Assembly: GCA_033980235.1 (NCBI GenBank)
Contig: CM067069.1
Span: 16,558,650-16,622,649, forward strand
Origin: Diadema setosum
Lineage: Eukaryota; Echinodermata; Echinoidea; Diadematoida; Diadematidae
DNA: 64,000 nucleotides
Direction: 5' to 3'
Shown: positions 20,262 through 32,291 of the stretch, in pieces
Position numbering within the stretch: position 1 is the first letter of the stretch
Layout: each line of letters opens with the position of its first letter
Program-made: the position numbers and the translations under genes
Notes under the pieces: generated by a model
The model's database searches: none
What the model was told of the DNA's origin: nothing
What the model saw: the letters and a program-made list of their open reading frames with translations, nothing else

Positions 20262-21445
20262 GCACTTGCTCGGTGCACTCAGGCGGAACGCCAAGGGCAT
20301 TCATAGGTCATTGCATTTAAAAACTGCCTGTGTCATTCCCACTAGGCAGGAGGGATGATGCGTGTACACTCGTGCGAATGTGCACTTAGTTGACTCAATA
20401 CAGCACTAGTTTATGTCAATTTTATGAAAAGAAATAATAAACTGTGAAGGTATAATGAAAAAATATTATGTTTCTGTGTATTTTATTCATAAATCATCTT
20501 CATTTCAACCTATCTGTAATCACATCTTACCCACTTGCAAATCGACGTGTCCATAGTGTCCTCGAGCCCCCAAGATAGCGCTGGGACATTCCATTCAATG
20601 ACGGGGTTTTTGTTTTGCAACGTTATCAACTAACTCTCATGTAAGCAAGTTCTTGCTATGGCTAATCTATTCTATAATGTATCATACTCTATCTATGCTT
20701 AGATAGCCTAATTCAATTTTGCAGAGACATAGAAAAAGATTTGTTTTACAATCGTGATACGTTCATCTACTCATTTACCCTGTGCTGGAATCCGCATGTC
20801 TGCTCCGCACGTGTTATCGCTATCGCTCAAACTTCGATCGCGATGGCTTGTATGTAGATACACATGGCATGGTACAAACAAATCGGACGTAAGAAGTCGT
20901 ACATTCAAGAGCTAAAACAGACAAATAGCGAAATCAATGTCCACTGAATAGGTCTTGACACTGTAATGTATGTTCCAAAATCATGTTTGGCTTAGTTTTG
21001 AGAGGATTTTCAAGGTTTTCCTCGCTCGAGATCGGGAATGAGATAGCTGTACTAGGTACTCATACAACGTGTACTGTAACATGTGCAATGTGACGTGACT
21101 GCTGCAGGCATCGAGTGCGACAAGAACGCTAGGAATGCACCAGCTACGCGGTGTGCTGCAAATTCTTGGGGCGAAATTAGACTTCATTGTTCAGCCCGTC
21201 TAGTATTTATATTTTCATGATAATTCTAATTCTTCATAAAATCACGTTTAACATACTTGATATATTCGTTAATTATTTTAGAAGCGTAATATGAAATATT
21301 TGCTTTTTTTTCAGTCCGAGAGAAAAAGACTTTTGAATAAAAAAGTAATAATAAACAAAAATTCTTAACTCAAGTCTAAATTCCATGCGCCCTCTTGCAG
21401 TTCTCCGCAGTTGCCCATGGATACGATGCATAATCAACTGTTTAC
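20262..21445. other. Non-coding, unassigned
   Basis: No repeat or gene recognised by eye; possibly host intergenic or intronic DNA. Confidence 0.4.
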
Positions 21446-21557
21446 AGGCGTTTTCACATCAGCCCGATAAAAATCCAAGCTCGAGATATTTGTTTTTATT
21501 CCCCAAGTCAGAAAATAGCGCGCTATTTCGAAACATCAGGCTGATGTGAAAACGCCT
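21446..21557. mobile_element. 112-bp MITE, AGGCGTTTTCACATCAGCC ends
   Basis: AGGCGTTTTCACATCAGCC at the left and its exact reverse complement at 21539-21557 form a perfect 19-bp TIR. The middle holds TAGCGCGCTA (21517-21526). There is no clear target duplication. Confidence 0.75.
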
Positions 21558-23273
21558 AGAGTCGTACCTAACCTACTGCTCCTGTTAGATTGTAATTGAG
21601 AGCGATTGTGATTTTATCGGTGGTGTTTATAGCTTTATAACCCTAGCCAATAAAAAAAAAAGAAAAAATTCAAACATCAAATGGTGTGACAGTTTTAGTC
21701 AGAATTCCCTATCGATACCACTTGTTGCCACGATAGTTTTCAGATTTCACTTACTTCATTATCGAAGCTGTTGGACGTTTGAAAGAACTGCTTTGCAAGA
21801 AATCACCTTTGATTTATCATTTATTTTCACAAATAAGAATTTTTATCACTCACATATTTCTTTTATTAGTTTAATGTCATAATATTTCATGATGGTATGT
21901 GTTCTGTCTTTACATGGCAAGATGGGATTTTTTTTTCCATCCAGGGTCAAAGAAGAAAGTGACAGCAAGGAAACAAAAAGGATAGGGAGGAAATGAAGAG
22001 GACAGAATGAAATACTTGCTCAGCAGGCTCTTTTTTTTTCTATTGATTTAACACAATGGTGAACGCAGTACATCAGATTATAAGTACAATTCTAAATAAT
22101 TAGTTGAAAAATTAGCAAAGAAAACGGGATTTCATCAAGTTCTAAATGAAAACTAAATAAATTAGCATCGCCATTTAGATCTAATGTTCACTACAGAATA
22201 GACCTAATGCAAACTTATTGTCAAGCTTTTGGTTGAGTTTCTTTAGAGACACAAATTTTGGTAGCACTAAATCCGAGTGAACAAGCAAAATGAAAAAGAA
22301 AATGATAAAATGCAGGTCTCTAGACCATTCCTGTCTGTGCACGAGCGAGCATCAGCACCGTTTCAGTGTCACTCTCGTCATCGGCCTAGGCTACTCATGT
22401 CATGTCGTACTCGCCATCAACGTCATGCTCATGGTCACACGAAATAAACTGCATCATAAGGGTTCGTACATCAACATCACCCGAATCATGGACATTATCA
22501 TCATCATCACTATCATCTCAACCACAGCAAATCCCTGAATATCACTCCCATCATCAGCTCTTCACTCTCACAAAACACATCAGCAAACGAGACCTAGCTA
22601 GACATTAGTTATACACAAAAATGAAAAGGAGGTGGAAAACAAGTAATGAATACACGAAGACTATCGACAGTGGTATTTTACCGTAGAAAAAAATACACAG
22701 AACATCTTGCACCGGAAAAAAAAAAATCGAGGTAAAAAACTACGATGAGGAAAACTAGGGTGAAAACCCGATGCCTGGAAGACGAACGATGAAAACACTT
22801 TACGGTAAAAATGCAAACTCGAAAACAAACGAGTGGGTACCAGACAAAGAACGATGTTCTCGCACACACGTAGATAATCTACATCGTGTTCAATCAAAAA
22901 CTCAATAAACACTCGAACAAAAACTCACCTCTAAATTGTTGCAAACGAGATAATCACTTAAAATAATGAACAAAACACTCTCAGAAGTACGATTGTACTC
23001 TGAGAATAAAAGATATAGAATGATACGAAAGCAAAAGAGAAAAAAGATGGAGAAATGGACGGGAAACCTAGAGAAGTTACGCAACACTCACTAACGTAGA
23101 TGGAATTCGACACACACAGCTAGCTACTCAGATATCCACGCACTTTCTGAGGAGATCGATCGATATCACGATACCGCGCGTAAGAAATCACTGCAGTTGC
23201 TGGGGCAACAAAGATACATGCGCGCTGTAAACATGAATATTGATTACTTTCTCAGTAGCATGGCAGGCTCGAA
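21558..23273. other. Non-coding, with a small acidic minus-strand frame
   Basis: Mostly AT-rich, with ATC/GAT-rich sequence at 22480-22570. The minus strand at about 22513-22396 reads DDSDDDDNVHDSGDVDVR and stops after about 42 codons; it has no family resemblance. The phenylalanine-rich frames at 22661-23087 look like composition artefacts. Confidence 0.4.
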
Positions 23274-23302
23274 CCACAGAACTCTGTGTAAGAGTTCTGT
23301 GG
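23274..23302. repeat. Palindrome shared with 37325-37351
   Basis: CACAGAACTCT and AGAGTTCTGTG arms around a short spacer. The central 27 bases (23275-23301) are identical, in reverse complement, to 37325-37351. Unlike that site, no flanking direct duplication is seen here. Confidence 0.75.
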
Positions 23303-23671
23303 TCTGAGGTCGTAGGACGCCCTCTTTTGGTCATAAATAATGCAGCCCATGCTGGATGTTTCAGATTTTCGCGAAAAACTGTTCGGTTTTCACAAAGAGA
23401 TTTTCCCCAGTGACTGCTAGAGTGCGGAGTCTTCATACGCCCTGTACTATTGTTTTGTGAGCGCAAGGGGAGCATTGGATGACAACGAGGCGGTACAACG
23501 GTAGGCTCACCCCTCGTGCTAACACGCTAGCAAACGAGCAACCGAGGAGCAGCCAAAATCAAGTGCGTACTCGCGTAAAAGTTCAGAAGTTCGCGTAATA
23601 CGCGCTGTAGAAATGTATGCATAGTACGCAAAGTCCGCCATTGTTAAGTGAGCTATGGCGGCCCCCATGAA

Positions 23672-24325
23672 ATCACTGAGCGTGTTTATACAGAGAAGCA
23701 AAATACGCGCTCATGCCGGCTCATGCCGGCTCATGCCGGCTCATGCGAGAGGACCTCTCGAATTTTGCTCTGTATAAACGCGGCGTATGCCGGCATACGC
23801 CGCCAAATGCAGGCTCATGCGAGAGGTTCCGTCCGCCACCTTTTGAGGTGGCCGATGCGAGACTAGCCTCGCGTATTTTGCTGTGTGTTTATACAGACGA
23901 CCGAAATTCGAGAGGTAACCGGAAAGCGTGTATTTTAATATCTGCCATGATCGAACCACGTCTTCTCCTTCTTACTGAAAAACTGGATTTCAATTGATCA
24001 TTGAGCGTGTTTATACAGAGAAGCAAAATACGCGCTCATGCCGGCTCATGCCGGCTCATGCGAGCTCATGCGAGAGGACCTCTCGAATTTTGCTCTGTAT
24101 AAACACGGCGTATGCCGGCATACGCCGCCAAATGCAGGCTCATGCGAGAGGTTCCGTCCGCCACCTTTTGAGGTGGCCGATGCGAGAGGAGCCTCGCGTA
24201 TTTTGCTGTGTGTTTATACAGACAACCGAAATTCGAGAGGTAACCGGAAAGCGTGTATTTTAATATCTGTCATGATCGAACCACGTCTCCTCCTTCTTAC
24301 TGAAAAACTGGATTTCAATTGATCA
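23672..24325. repeat. Tandem pair X1-X2, 325-bp units
   Basis: Unit X1 begins at ATCA 23672 and X2 at ATCA 23997, and the next ATCA is at 24322, so both units are 325 bp. They are nearly identical. Each has GAGCGTGTTTATACAGAG, two to three CTCATGCCGG decamers, the hairpin GCGAGAGGACCTCTCG, the perfect 22-bp palindrome that begins CGGCGTATGCC (23781-23802, 24106-24127), and GTGTTTATACAGAC. The reading frames across it repeat in step with the unit and carry no domain. Confidence 0.85.
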
Positions 24326-24954
24326 TTTGGCCGGGTGGTTGTCAAGAGGAACGTTACAAGAATGCCTTCAAGCTTGGTGGTCCTGATGACTTTGCCGGTG
24401 CCATCTTGATTTTTTTCATTTTTTCCCATCATGCAATAAACTGCACTGCGAACGTGACCTGTGCTTGACCCCAAATTCGAGAGGTCCGGTTCAGCTGAGG
24501 TCCGCTCTCATCGGCTCGCATGAGCCGGTATTTTGACTTCTGTATAAACACGAGAAATAAGCGCTCATGCGGGAGGTAAAATACCGGCTCATGCGCGCCG
24601 ATGCGAGAGGCTCCTGTATAAACACGCACATTGGGCCGGGTGGTTGTCAAGAGGAACGTTACAAGAATGACCTTCAAGCTCGGTGGTCCTGATGACTTTG
24701 CCGGTGCCATCTTGATTTTTTTCATTTTTTCCCATCATGCAATAAAATGCACTGCGAACGTGACCTATGCTTGACCCCAAAATTCGAGAGGTCCGGTTCA
24801 GCTGAGGTCCGCTCGCATCGGCTCGCATCGGCTCGCATGAGCCGGTATTTTGACTTCTGTATAAACACGAGAAACGTATATAAGCGCTCATGCGGGAGGT
24901 AAAATACCGGCTCATGCGCGCCGATGCGAGAGGCTCCTGTATAAACACGCACAC
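24326..24954. repeat. Tandem pair Y1-Y2, about 305 and 324 bp
   Basis: Both units start with GGCCGGGTGGTTGTCAAGAG and end with CTCCTGTATAAACACGCAC. They share ATGACTTTGCCGGTGCCATC and ATTCGAGAGGTCCGGTTCAG. Y2 has an extra GGCTCGCATC and a few more bases. The motifs TGTATAAACACG, CTCATGCG and GCGAGAGG link Y with X, so the two pairs are probably related foldback elements. Confidence 0.8.
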
Positions 24955-25129
24955 TGACTCCATTGTAGAGCCCGCCCTCTAGTGGTGGGGAGGAGAAAAA
25001 TCTCTTTGGGTTTTCACCACAATTTGCTTGGTTGTGGTGGCCCTGCCAAGTTTCCAGCGTACTGAACACATTCCCGGTCATAAATTTTTGTTTAGTGTGC
25101 TTAACACAATTTTAAGCGGGGTGCGATAT

Positions 25130-25242
25130 TCGGGCCCCTGACGAGGTGCGGGCACCTCGCTATACTTGACAAGGGACGCCGAGGCGCGTAGCGCCGAGCC
25201 TAGCTGCCGAGGCGCGCGCGCAGCGCGCGCCGAGGCAGCTAG
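25130..25242. repeat. GC-rich hairpin cluster
   Basis: Three stems in a row: AGGTGCGGGCACCT, CGCCGAGGCGCGTAGCGCC, and a large one at 25200-25242 with CTAGCTGCC...GGCAGCTAG outside and GGCGCGCGC GCA GCGCGCGCC at the tip. The surrounding DNA is AT-rich. Function unknown. Confidence 0.7.
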
Positions 25243-27429
25243 TTAATAATGTTTGTCTTCCGATTTCTCTCCATGCCGTCACGGCCCAAACCATCATAAA
25301 GTAATAAGGCAATAAGTTTCATTAACCAGGGAAATAATAGTACGCATTACATACATTTGGCGAATTATCACACAAATTGTCGACTTTATAAAAACGAGAA
25401 TAATTGACAACTTAGGCCCTACTATATCCCCAGAGATGAACTTTAAACAGCAAGTCACATACCAGGGAACGAAAGTTATGATTATTTGAACAAATTCATT
25501 AATGAGGCCAATTAATAACCGTTGTAATAGTACACACACGCATAAAAAAGGTTTCGTGTTCGATATGTGATCATTGTATTAGCTCATAGATAAAGTATCA
25601 TAAATTTTGCGTGATCGTTCGTTGGAATTATTTTTTTCAGTGCGATTTGTGCGTCATGTCAATCACCACTCATTGAAATGGAGTGCATGTATCAAACGAA
25701 ACTCGCTGGTCATGCAATCAATAGCCTTGGTCAGCTCACTATTATTGCGTAATTCTATAGCCCTCGCCGCTTGGCCGCCGACGCCGCCGCGCGCACCATG
25801 CTTTGTTTTGTCTTCAAAGGGGTCAAGAGCAATGCCTCATTAGCATACACCCTAGCAACGGAGGCGGAGTCTCGATCTGGCAAGAACAATAGGTGCGAAA
25901 CGCAACGCAAAGGCGAGCGTTCGAAAAAAATGTAACCGAAAAAAATTGTCTCAGAAAAACGGTGATTTGGGACACTTGTACTCATTTTCACACGCTGAAA
26001 TTTTCGGTACAAACAGATAAAACATAAAGGAATCAAAATCCGTCATAAAAAAATTCGACCCGAGTAGTGCTTCCCCTTCATTTTCGGCTCATTACGGGAA
26101 AACTCCCCGTGCGACTTATGACTCATTTTGTCGGAGCGCCACACAAATGGGTTCAAGAATGTAGCCAATTGGAAGCGCTGAAATGAGTCACGTGTGCGTG
26201 CGTTAATTTCTCGCTAACATGCACGACCTGACGTCACAATGTTTACACTAGCAGTGCATGCGCACTCAATCAGCTGTTACAAGTGCGTCGCGCGCTACTA
26301 TACGCGCTGTCAATCCTGTAAACAACTTCTAGTTCGGGCTGCCGGCCGGCCTTTCTTGTGCATAACATGTGGCGGGCGTACGTATACTCTTATACGTACA
26401 GTATGGTAGGGGTCCAACCCACCGACCGGGTCCATAACGACCGGCCGCGCATTATAATGGCATTGCGCGTACAGAAAGAAAATGTACGCATAGGACTACG
26501 CGCAACGGTGTTCGATTCTTCACTGGGCTACGCTACCGGGTAAAATGTGGCGAAAACAACTAAGTATTCCCTCTAAATTACCGAAATTTAGCAAAATCGA
26601 ATAAGGTTTATCGTGTAACTACATATAACTAACAATAGGCCTACCTTTGCTGACTCGTTGTTAGATGTAGAGTATCCTTCCGTAATAAATTTGACGATTT
26701 TGACCGCAAAATTGTCACCGCCGCTTGTACGGTACGATCGTGCACACACGTTACACATACACATGACATAAACATTTTGTCGCCCGCTACGACCGTACGA
26801 GTTGATGCAGAAACGAGAAATGAATGTGAAAAAAACAAACCGACTCATCTAATTTATTTCAATTACGATGAAAAGTTTCCTAATGAAAATCAAGTCAAAT
26901 TCATCAAACAGTCCTTCAAAAGTAATATCGAGGGATTCAAAATATATTCAAATATTATTGGGGAAAAAAATACGACTAGAAAAAAACAGCAGCTTGTCGA
27001 AAAAACGCGTTTAAGTACGCTTTATACGTATTGTCAATAGAGGGCGGGGTGGTCGGTCGATATGAGCCGGGCAACTGAGTGCGGAAAAAATGACACCCCA
27101 CGCGTTCGAAGCCGCCATCTAGAGCACGTACCTCAGATCGCATTTTCAGTGCGCGCTTGTGAATCCGGAGTATTTTCTCCACACGTGAGTAAAATTTCAG
27201 GCAAATTGTGTGATTTTTCACGTTTCTGTTGATAGAAAAACGTTAGGTGTCCGATATTATGGACACCCAACCATACTTATATGTGCGGGATTTCCGAGTG
27301 CGACGTGCGTTAATGTTTGGGACGAACATCTTGGGCCATCTTGACTCTTGAGCGAGTGCTACATGTAGCTGACTGGTATTGACACACAAAGGCACGTGAA
27401 AAATGCTGTTAGTGTTTGACCCATTTTAT
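25243..27429. other. Unassigned; CpG-bearing stretch at 26100-26560
   Basis: No gene supported. 26200-26560 has many CpG and CGCGC motifs and could be promoter-like, but no exon was identified next to it. The rest is AT-rich. Confidence 0.35.
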
Positions 27430-27584
27430 AAAACAAATGATGCACAGGATTATTTCGTGACGTTAGTGGAGATGCAGCTCACTCTCGGGTATTTACAATG
27501 TAGTGCAACATTGTTTCACCATTGTAAATACCCTCGAGTGCGCTACATCTCCACTAACGCACTCTTACCTGTGCATCATTTGTA
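27430..27584. mobile_element. Foldback MITE, ACAAATGATGCACAGG ends
   Basis: The left arm has ACAAATGATGCACAGG, GTTAGTGGAGATG and GGGTATTTACAATG. The right arm, in reverse order, has CATTGTAAATACCC, CATCTCCACTAAC and CCTGTGCATCATTTGT. The arms are about 65 bp, with a loop of about 20 bp. Confidence 0.75.
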
Positions 27585-27824
27585 TAAGAGTGTGAGAGTG
27601 TGAGATTTGTGTGTGTGTGTGCGCGTGTGTGTGCGTTAACGTGTGCGTGTTTGACGTGGGCGTGGCTGCGAGTGTAGGTAGATACAGAGATACAGGAAAG
27701 AGTTCGGTACAGTGCACACGATACTGGGACCGTACAAGTGAAGAATCGCTGTACAAACAAGTACTTCACATTACACCAACTTGGCAGATGAGTACGCAGG
27801 AATTGTGCGCATATGAATATGCAG
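27585..27824. other. GT-rich spacer
   Basis: GTGTGTG repeats at 27606-27652, then unassigned sequence. Frames on either strand reflect the GT repeat. Confidence 0.5.
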
Positions 27825-28123
27825 ACAAGCGATAAAGGTCTAACGTACGGATAAAAACTTGAATTTTTTTCAGAAATTGTCACAATTAAGAGGGAGATCA
27901 GACTTATAGTAATAATCATCTCCAAAACAAAATGGATGGGGGGGGGGGAGGATCGTCTATAAAATGCAATAATATTGCATTTTATAGACTATCCTCCCCC
28001 CCCCCCCCCCATCCATTTTGTTTTGGAGATGATTATTACTATAAGTCTGATCTCCCTCTTAATTGTGACAATTTCTGAAAAAAATTCAAGTTTTTATCCG
28101 TACGTTAGACCTTTATCGCTTGT
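27825..28123. repeat. 299-bp near-perfect palindrome
   Basis: Left arm 27825-27970 and right arm 27974-28123 are reverse complements with a 3-nt loop. The differences I can see are the length of a homopolymer (G run near 27937 versus the C run ending at 28010) and one substitution nearby. The outer ends read ACAAGCGATAAAGG and CCTTTATCGCTTGT. It has no ORF. It may be a foldback transposon or a recent inverted duplication. Confidence 0.9.
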
Positions 28124-28270
28124 ATAGGAATATATTATATTCCTCAACTGGTCAAAGTACAACCCAACAAAGGATTACACGTGTATTGAAAATATGAGAC
28201 AGACAAATGAAGTTAATACACATTACCAGTCAGTCCGCAGCACCCGATAATTCGCTCGTATTTATTCAAC

Positions 28271-28302
28271 TCGTATGCAAGCCCGCTCTAGGCTTGCATA
28301 CG
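28271..28302. repeat. Hairpin CGTATGCAAGCC
   Basis: CGTATGCAAGCC, seven bases, then GGCTTGCATACG: perfect 12-bp arms. Confidence 0.7.
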
Positions 28303-28689
28303 TAATGAGCTGCGTAAGGGGATTTTGTCCTTGGGCTTTCGACAACAAAAATACACCTTATGTTCACAAATTTGGTATCGAATTCAAGGAAAATATGTAA
28401 ACTATCGTCACATGTGACTCAAATTATTGTAAATGAAAAATATCATAGCGTAATTTGAGCTTGAAAACTGATGAAAAAAGTAATTCGTGCAGTACACGTT
28501 CAAAACGTCAAAAAAAAATACCAAATTCACCTTGCGTCTCAATGAAAATGCTTTATTTGGTAGTCCATCTCCTAATCTTTGTATCCATGTAAAAATCTTG
28601 ACAATTTGTTGCTTAATCCGGTCAGGAACCAGTAAAATATACATCGATGTCAGTGCTGATCAGCTTGAAACCGTGCAATCTCAAGAGTA

Positions 28690-28830
28690 AGCTCTCTCAT
28701 TGGACAGCGCTTGCATTCAGCGCTTGCATTACGTCATTACGCTGCTACATAACGGTTTCATGCCACTTGCGGTTTCTAGGCCCGCGTGTAGTTCAAGCGC
28801 TGAATGCAAGCACTGTCCAATGAGAGAGCT
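28690..28830. mobile_element. 141-bp MITE with 37-bp TIRs
   Basis: The left arm starts AGCTCTCTCATTGGACAGCG and continues to GCGCTTG at 28726. The right arm is its reverse complement with one mismatch (CAGTGC for CAGCGC) and ends AATGAGAGAGCT at 28830. It is non-coding, without a clear target duplication. Confidence 0.8.
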
Positions 28831-29636
28831 ATTTCGCGCCACTGTGCACTTTGTGTGGAGCATACTTCCGGCTTAGGAGTGAATTTTACAGACATTTCAA
28901 AACGGAAAAACTAGTATGAATCATGCTTGCGTCTCCTTGACTCCAATATATGATAAGCACCTAAGTTTCCTCTCTACGAAAAAGCCAAAATCAGAAACAA
29001 CAGTTTCTTAATCCGGTCAGGAACCAAAAAAGAACTTTAGACGACAAAATCTTCCGTAAAAAGCAGGTAAAATTTACGCAAATTCAACTGATTATATAGT
29101 CATGATAAGATCCGATATTATACGCAAATTTAGTATCAAAATAAAGATCAAAGTCTGGAGAATAATTCACAGTGACTTGTAGCCATGACGAATGTATGTA
29201 CAAGTCGCTACACTGTGAAAACCATAGCCCTATCAAAGTCTCGCAAAATCTCGCACGACGAGACACCTTTCGAACGCAAAGTTCGTCAACGAGAGCGCTG
29301 AATAAATCTTGCCGGATCGGCTTATTAGCATACGTGCTGCGGACTGACTGTTACAGACACAATCAGTAATCCCTAGAAACCTTTTGTTCCATTGTGTGAA
29401 TATGGTGGAGGGGGACACTCGCAACTGCATAGTCTTTCGGCACTGAAAATGAAATTCATGGTTGTCGTGTACAAGATATCACTGCAATATTCTCGCATGT
29501 CATTCATTACATCATAACGCAAAGTTTGCATAATTCCCCAACACCAACAAAAAATATATAAAAAGAAAGAAATCCGAACCGTTACATGAATCTAATTCAT
29601 CTCTAATTTCACAGGATTTTTAGATAAAGCACACTA
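28831..29636. other. Unassigned
   Basis: AT-rich; a short imperfect hairpin (CACAGTGACTTGTA / TACAAGTCGCTACACTGTG) lies at 29169-29217. No gene. Confidence 0.4.
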
Positions 29637-30830
29637 CAACAAAGCAATATTTTGTTGACATTTCCTTATATTTTTTTTTAAAGGGGAAAAAACGTATAAC
29701 CAGTAACAATGTTCATCCTGATTACACTGTAATGTTTTGCAAAATAATTGAAATTATGGATATTCTCAATTCAGACCTGACGGCACTTGCTGTCAGAAAC
29801 ACAGTCAAAAACACAACCGTAAACAATATATCATTTTGTCAGACAATATTATCATATTGCCGTTCAACATATGATACTGTTAAACAAAGCAATATTTTGT
29901 TGACATTTCCTGTATTTTTTTTTTGAAAAAAAGGGGAAAAAAACTTATAACCAGTAAAAATGTTCATCCCGATTACCCTGTAATGTTTTGCAAAATAATC
30001 ATAATTATGGATATTCTCAATTCAGACCTGACGGCACTTGCTGTCAGAAACACAGTCAAAAACACAACCGTAAACAATATATCATTTTGTCAGACAATAT
30101 TATCATATTGCCGTTCAACATATGATACTGTTAAACAAAGCAATATTTTGTTGACATTTCCTGTATTTTTTTTTTTGAAAAAAAGGGGAAAAAAACTTAT
30201 AACCAGTAAAAATGTTCATCCTGATTACCCTGTAATGTTTTGCAAAATAATCATAATTATGGATATTCTCAATTCAGACCTGACGGCACTTGCTGTCAGA
30301 AACACAGTCAAAAACACAACCGTAAACAATACATCATTTTGTCAGACAATATATCATATTGCCGTTCAACATATCATACTGTTAAACAAAGTTATATTTT
30401 GTTGACATTTCCTTATATCTTTTTTTGAAAAAAGGGGAAAAAAACTTATAACCAGTAACAATGTTCATCCTGATTACACTGTAATGTTTTGCAAAATAAT
30501 CAAAATTATGGATATTTTCAAGTCAGACCTGACGGCTCTTGCTGTCAGAAACACAGTCAAAAACACAACCGTAGGCAATCTATCATTTTGTCAGACAACA
30601 TATTGCCGTTCAACATATCATACTGTTAGACAAAGCAATATTTTGTTGACATTTCCTATATTTTTTTTTTTTGAGAAAAGGGGAAAAAACTTATAACCAG
30701 TAACAATGTTCATCCTGATTACACTGTAATGTTTTGCAAAATAATCAAAATTATGGATATTCTCACTTCAGACCTGACGGCACTTGCTGTCAGAAACACG
30801 GTCAAAACACAACCGTAAACAATACGTTTT
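29637..30830. repeat. Satellite array, 245-251-bp unit, about 4.8 copies
   Basis: The marker TATTTTGTTGACATTTCC recurs near 29648, 29893, 30144, 30395 and 30640, giving periods of 245, 251, 251 and 244. Each unit has a T run and A/G-rich tract, AACCAGTAACAATGTTCATC, GACGGCACTTGCTGTCAG and CACAGTCAAAAACACAACCG. Because some units are close to a multiple of three, one frame stays open across two units (29923-30405); that is a property of the repeat, not proof of a gene. The last unit is cut at about 30830. Confidence 0.9.
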
Positions 30831-30893
30831 CATTCTAATGTCAATAAATTCCCTCTATATCATTCTCATTACACGAATCAATTGATCTTCAAA

Positions 30894-32046
30894 CAGGCGC
30901 GGTGGAGCACCCCAATTTGCATCTCATTATCGCCCCGTTCTATTTGAATTTCTAACGGGCATCCACGGCTGCCCGAAACTGTGTGCATGAAAAAGTCAGA
31001 TCTTTACCTTCTCCTTGTGCCGCTATGCGTGCCGCTAGTAAACTCAAACTTCCCACACTATTTAAGTTTTTAAAAACCTTCCTTTTGATGAAAAAATTAT
31101 GAAATTTGCTGCACTAGAACTTGAGATATTAAAGCGTTTTGAAAATCACCTCTCGCAAAACATGCTCTCTGTTTTTTTCCGACTGGACTATGGCCGGGCT
31201 CCAATGTGTCCGAAATTGGCAACATAAGTTCATCAGGCCTCAATCCATATATGGTGAAAGTTTTCGCTTGGTTCCACCTGTACTTTTTGAGAAATCAACT
31301 TGTTTCTACAGGGTTTGGAATAGAAAATTATAGTCAGCGAAACAATTGAAAATGACGTCATTTCTTTTCCCGTAATATTGGGCATGCGTGGTACGTGAGA
31401 TTTAGGATTTCGTGCTCATTGTTGGTTTGCATGTGACGCAGTCAATTTTGCTGAGTGTCGCACGGCGGTATACGGTGACTGCTGAGCTGCTGCCGCGCAC
31501 GCTGCATGCAGCAATGCGTTGTGTGTGCTGTGGCTGTGACATGCAACGCTATACAGTGACGCGATTATATATACATGGGACCGACCTGTACGCTTTGCGT
31601 TCGTGTCATTTTTGACATCACCTTCTGTTTTTTTCCGACACAACCATGGCCGGGAATATTACGGTATGAAATTTAAAATGCAAGCAGATAAATAAATTTA
31701 GGTGTACTTTGTTCGAATGGCGCTTTGGTTCCTTAATCACACTTCGTGAATGTTAGGATGATTTTCGAGGCATATTTTTGGTGATTTTGCTCGCCAGGTT
31801 TTCGCTAAAATTTCACATTTTATCATTGTCAAATCCTCTAATATGTTATATGTGCATATTCGGACATGTTTTCAAATTCAAACTAACTCAATTTTAATCC
31901 GAAAATAGGTTTCCCTATATTGTTATTAGCTTGAGAAGTTGTTTACTTTTTCTCAACTACGCGAGTACATGTTGTTTACTTTATGCAAATGAGGCTCGGC
32001 TGCCGATGGATTTCTGCGAGATAATTGGGGTGCTCCACCGCGCCTG
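30894..32046. mobile_element. 1.15-kb TIR element, CAAA duplication
   Basis: The left end CAGGCGCGGTGGAGCACCCC (continuing AATT) is matched exactly in reverse complement by 32023-32046, a perfect 24-bp TIR. CAAA lies just outside both ends (30890-30893 and 32047-32050), a possible 4-bp target duplication. Two internal blocks, TTTTTTTCCGAC...ATGGCCGGG at about 31170 and 31625, are related. A TGACGTCA palindrome lies at 31353-31360. No transposase. Confidence 0.75.
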
Positions 32047-32291
32047 CAAATGTGTTTACGAAAGAACAAAACTTTACAAACGTACAGTAATTTTCCATAA
32101 AATGTCATTCCATAACACTCGGTAAAGTTGTCTATCTGATCACATCAAACACACAGGGAATACATACTATATCGAAGTGAAAATTTGAATTCCATGATCA
32201 CAAAACGCGAGTTTTCATCTATCAAACCATAGCAAGTTGAGCAATACAAAATCCTGCATTGCGCCAATGTTCATTTTTTAAAATCTTCATA

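Noticed and set aside
22396..22513. Acidic exon on the minus strand (DDSDDDD...)
   Set aside because: Derives from a GAT-rich tract, is about 42 codons long, and has no clear splice sites or family resemblance.
26100..26560. CpG-island promoter
   Set aside because: CpG-bearing but no exon, TATA or start region could be tied to it.
29923..30405. 160-codon frame in the satellite
   Set aside because: The repeat period is close to a multiple of three, so one open unit yields a longer frame. Other units break it.
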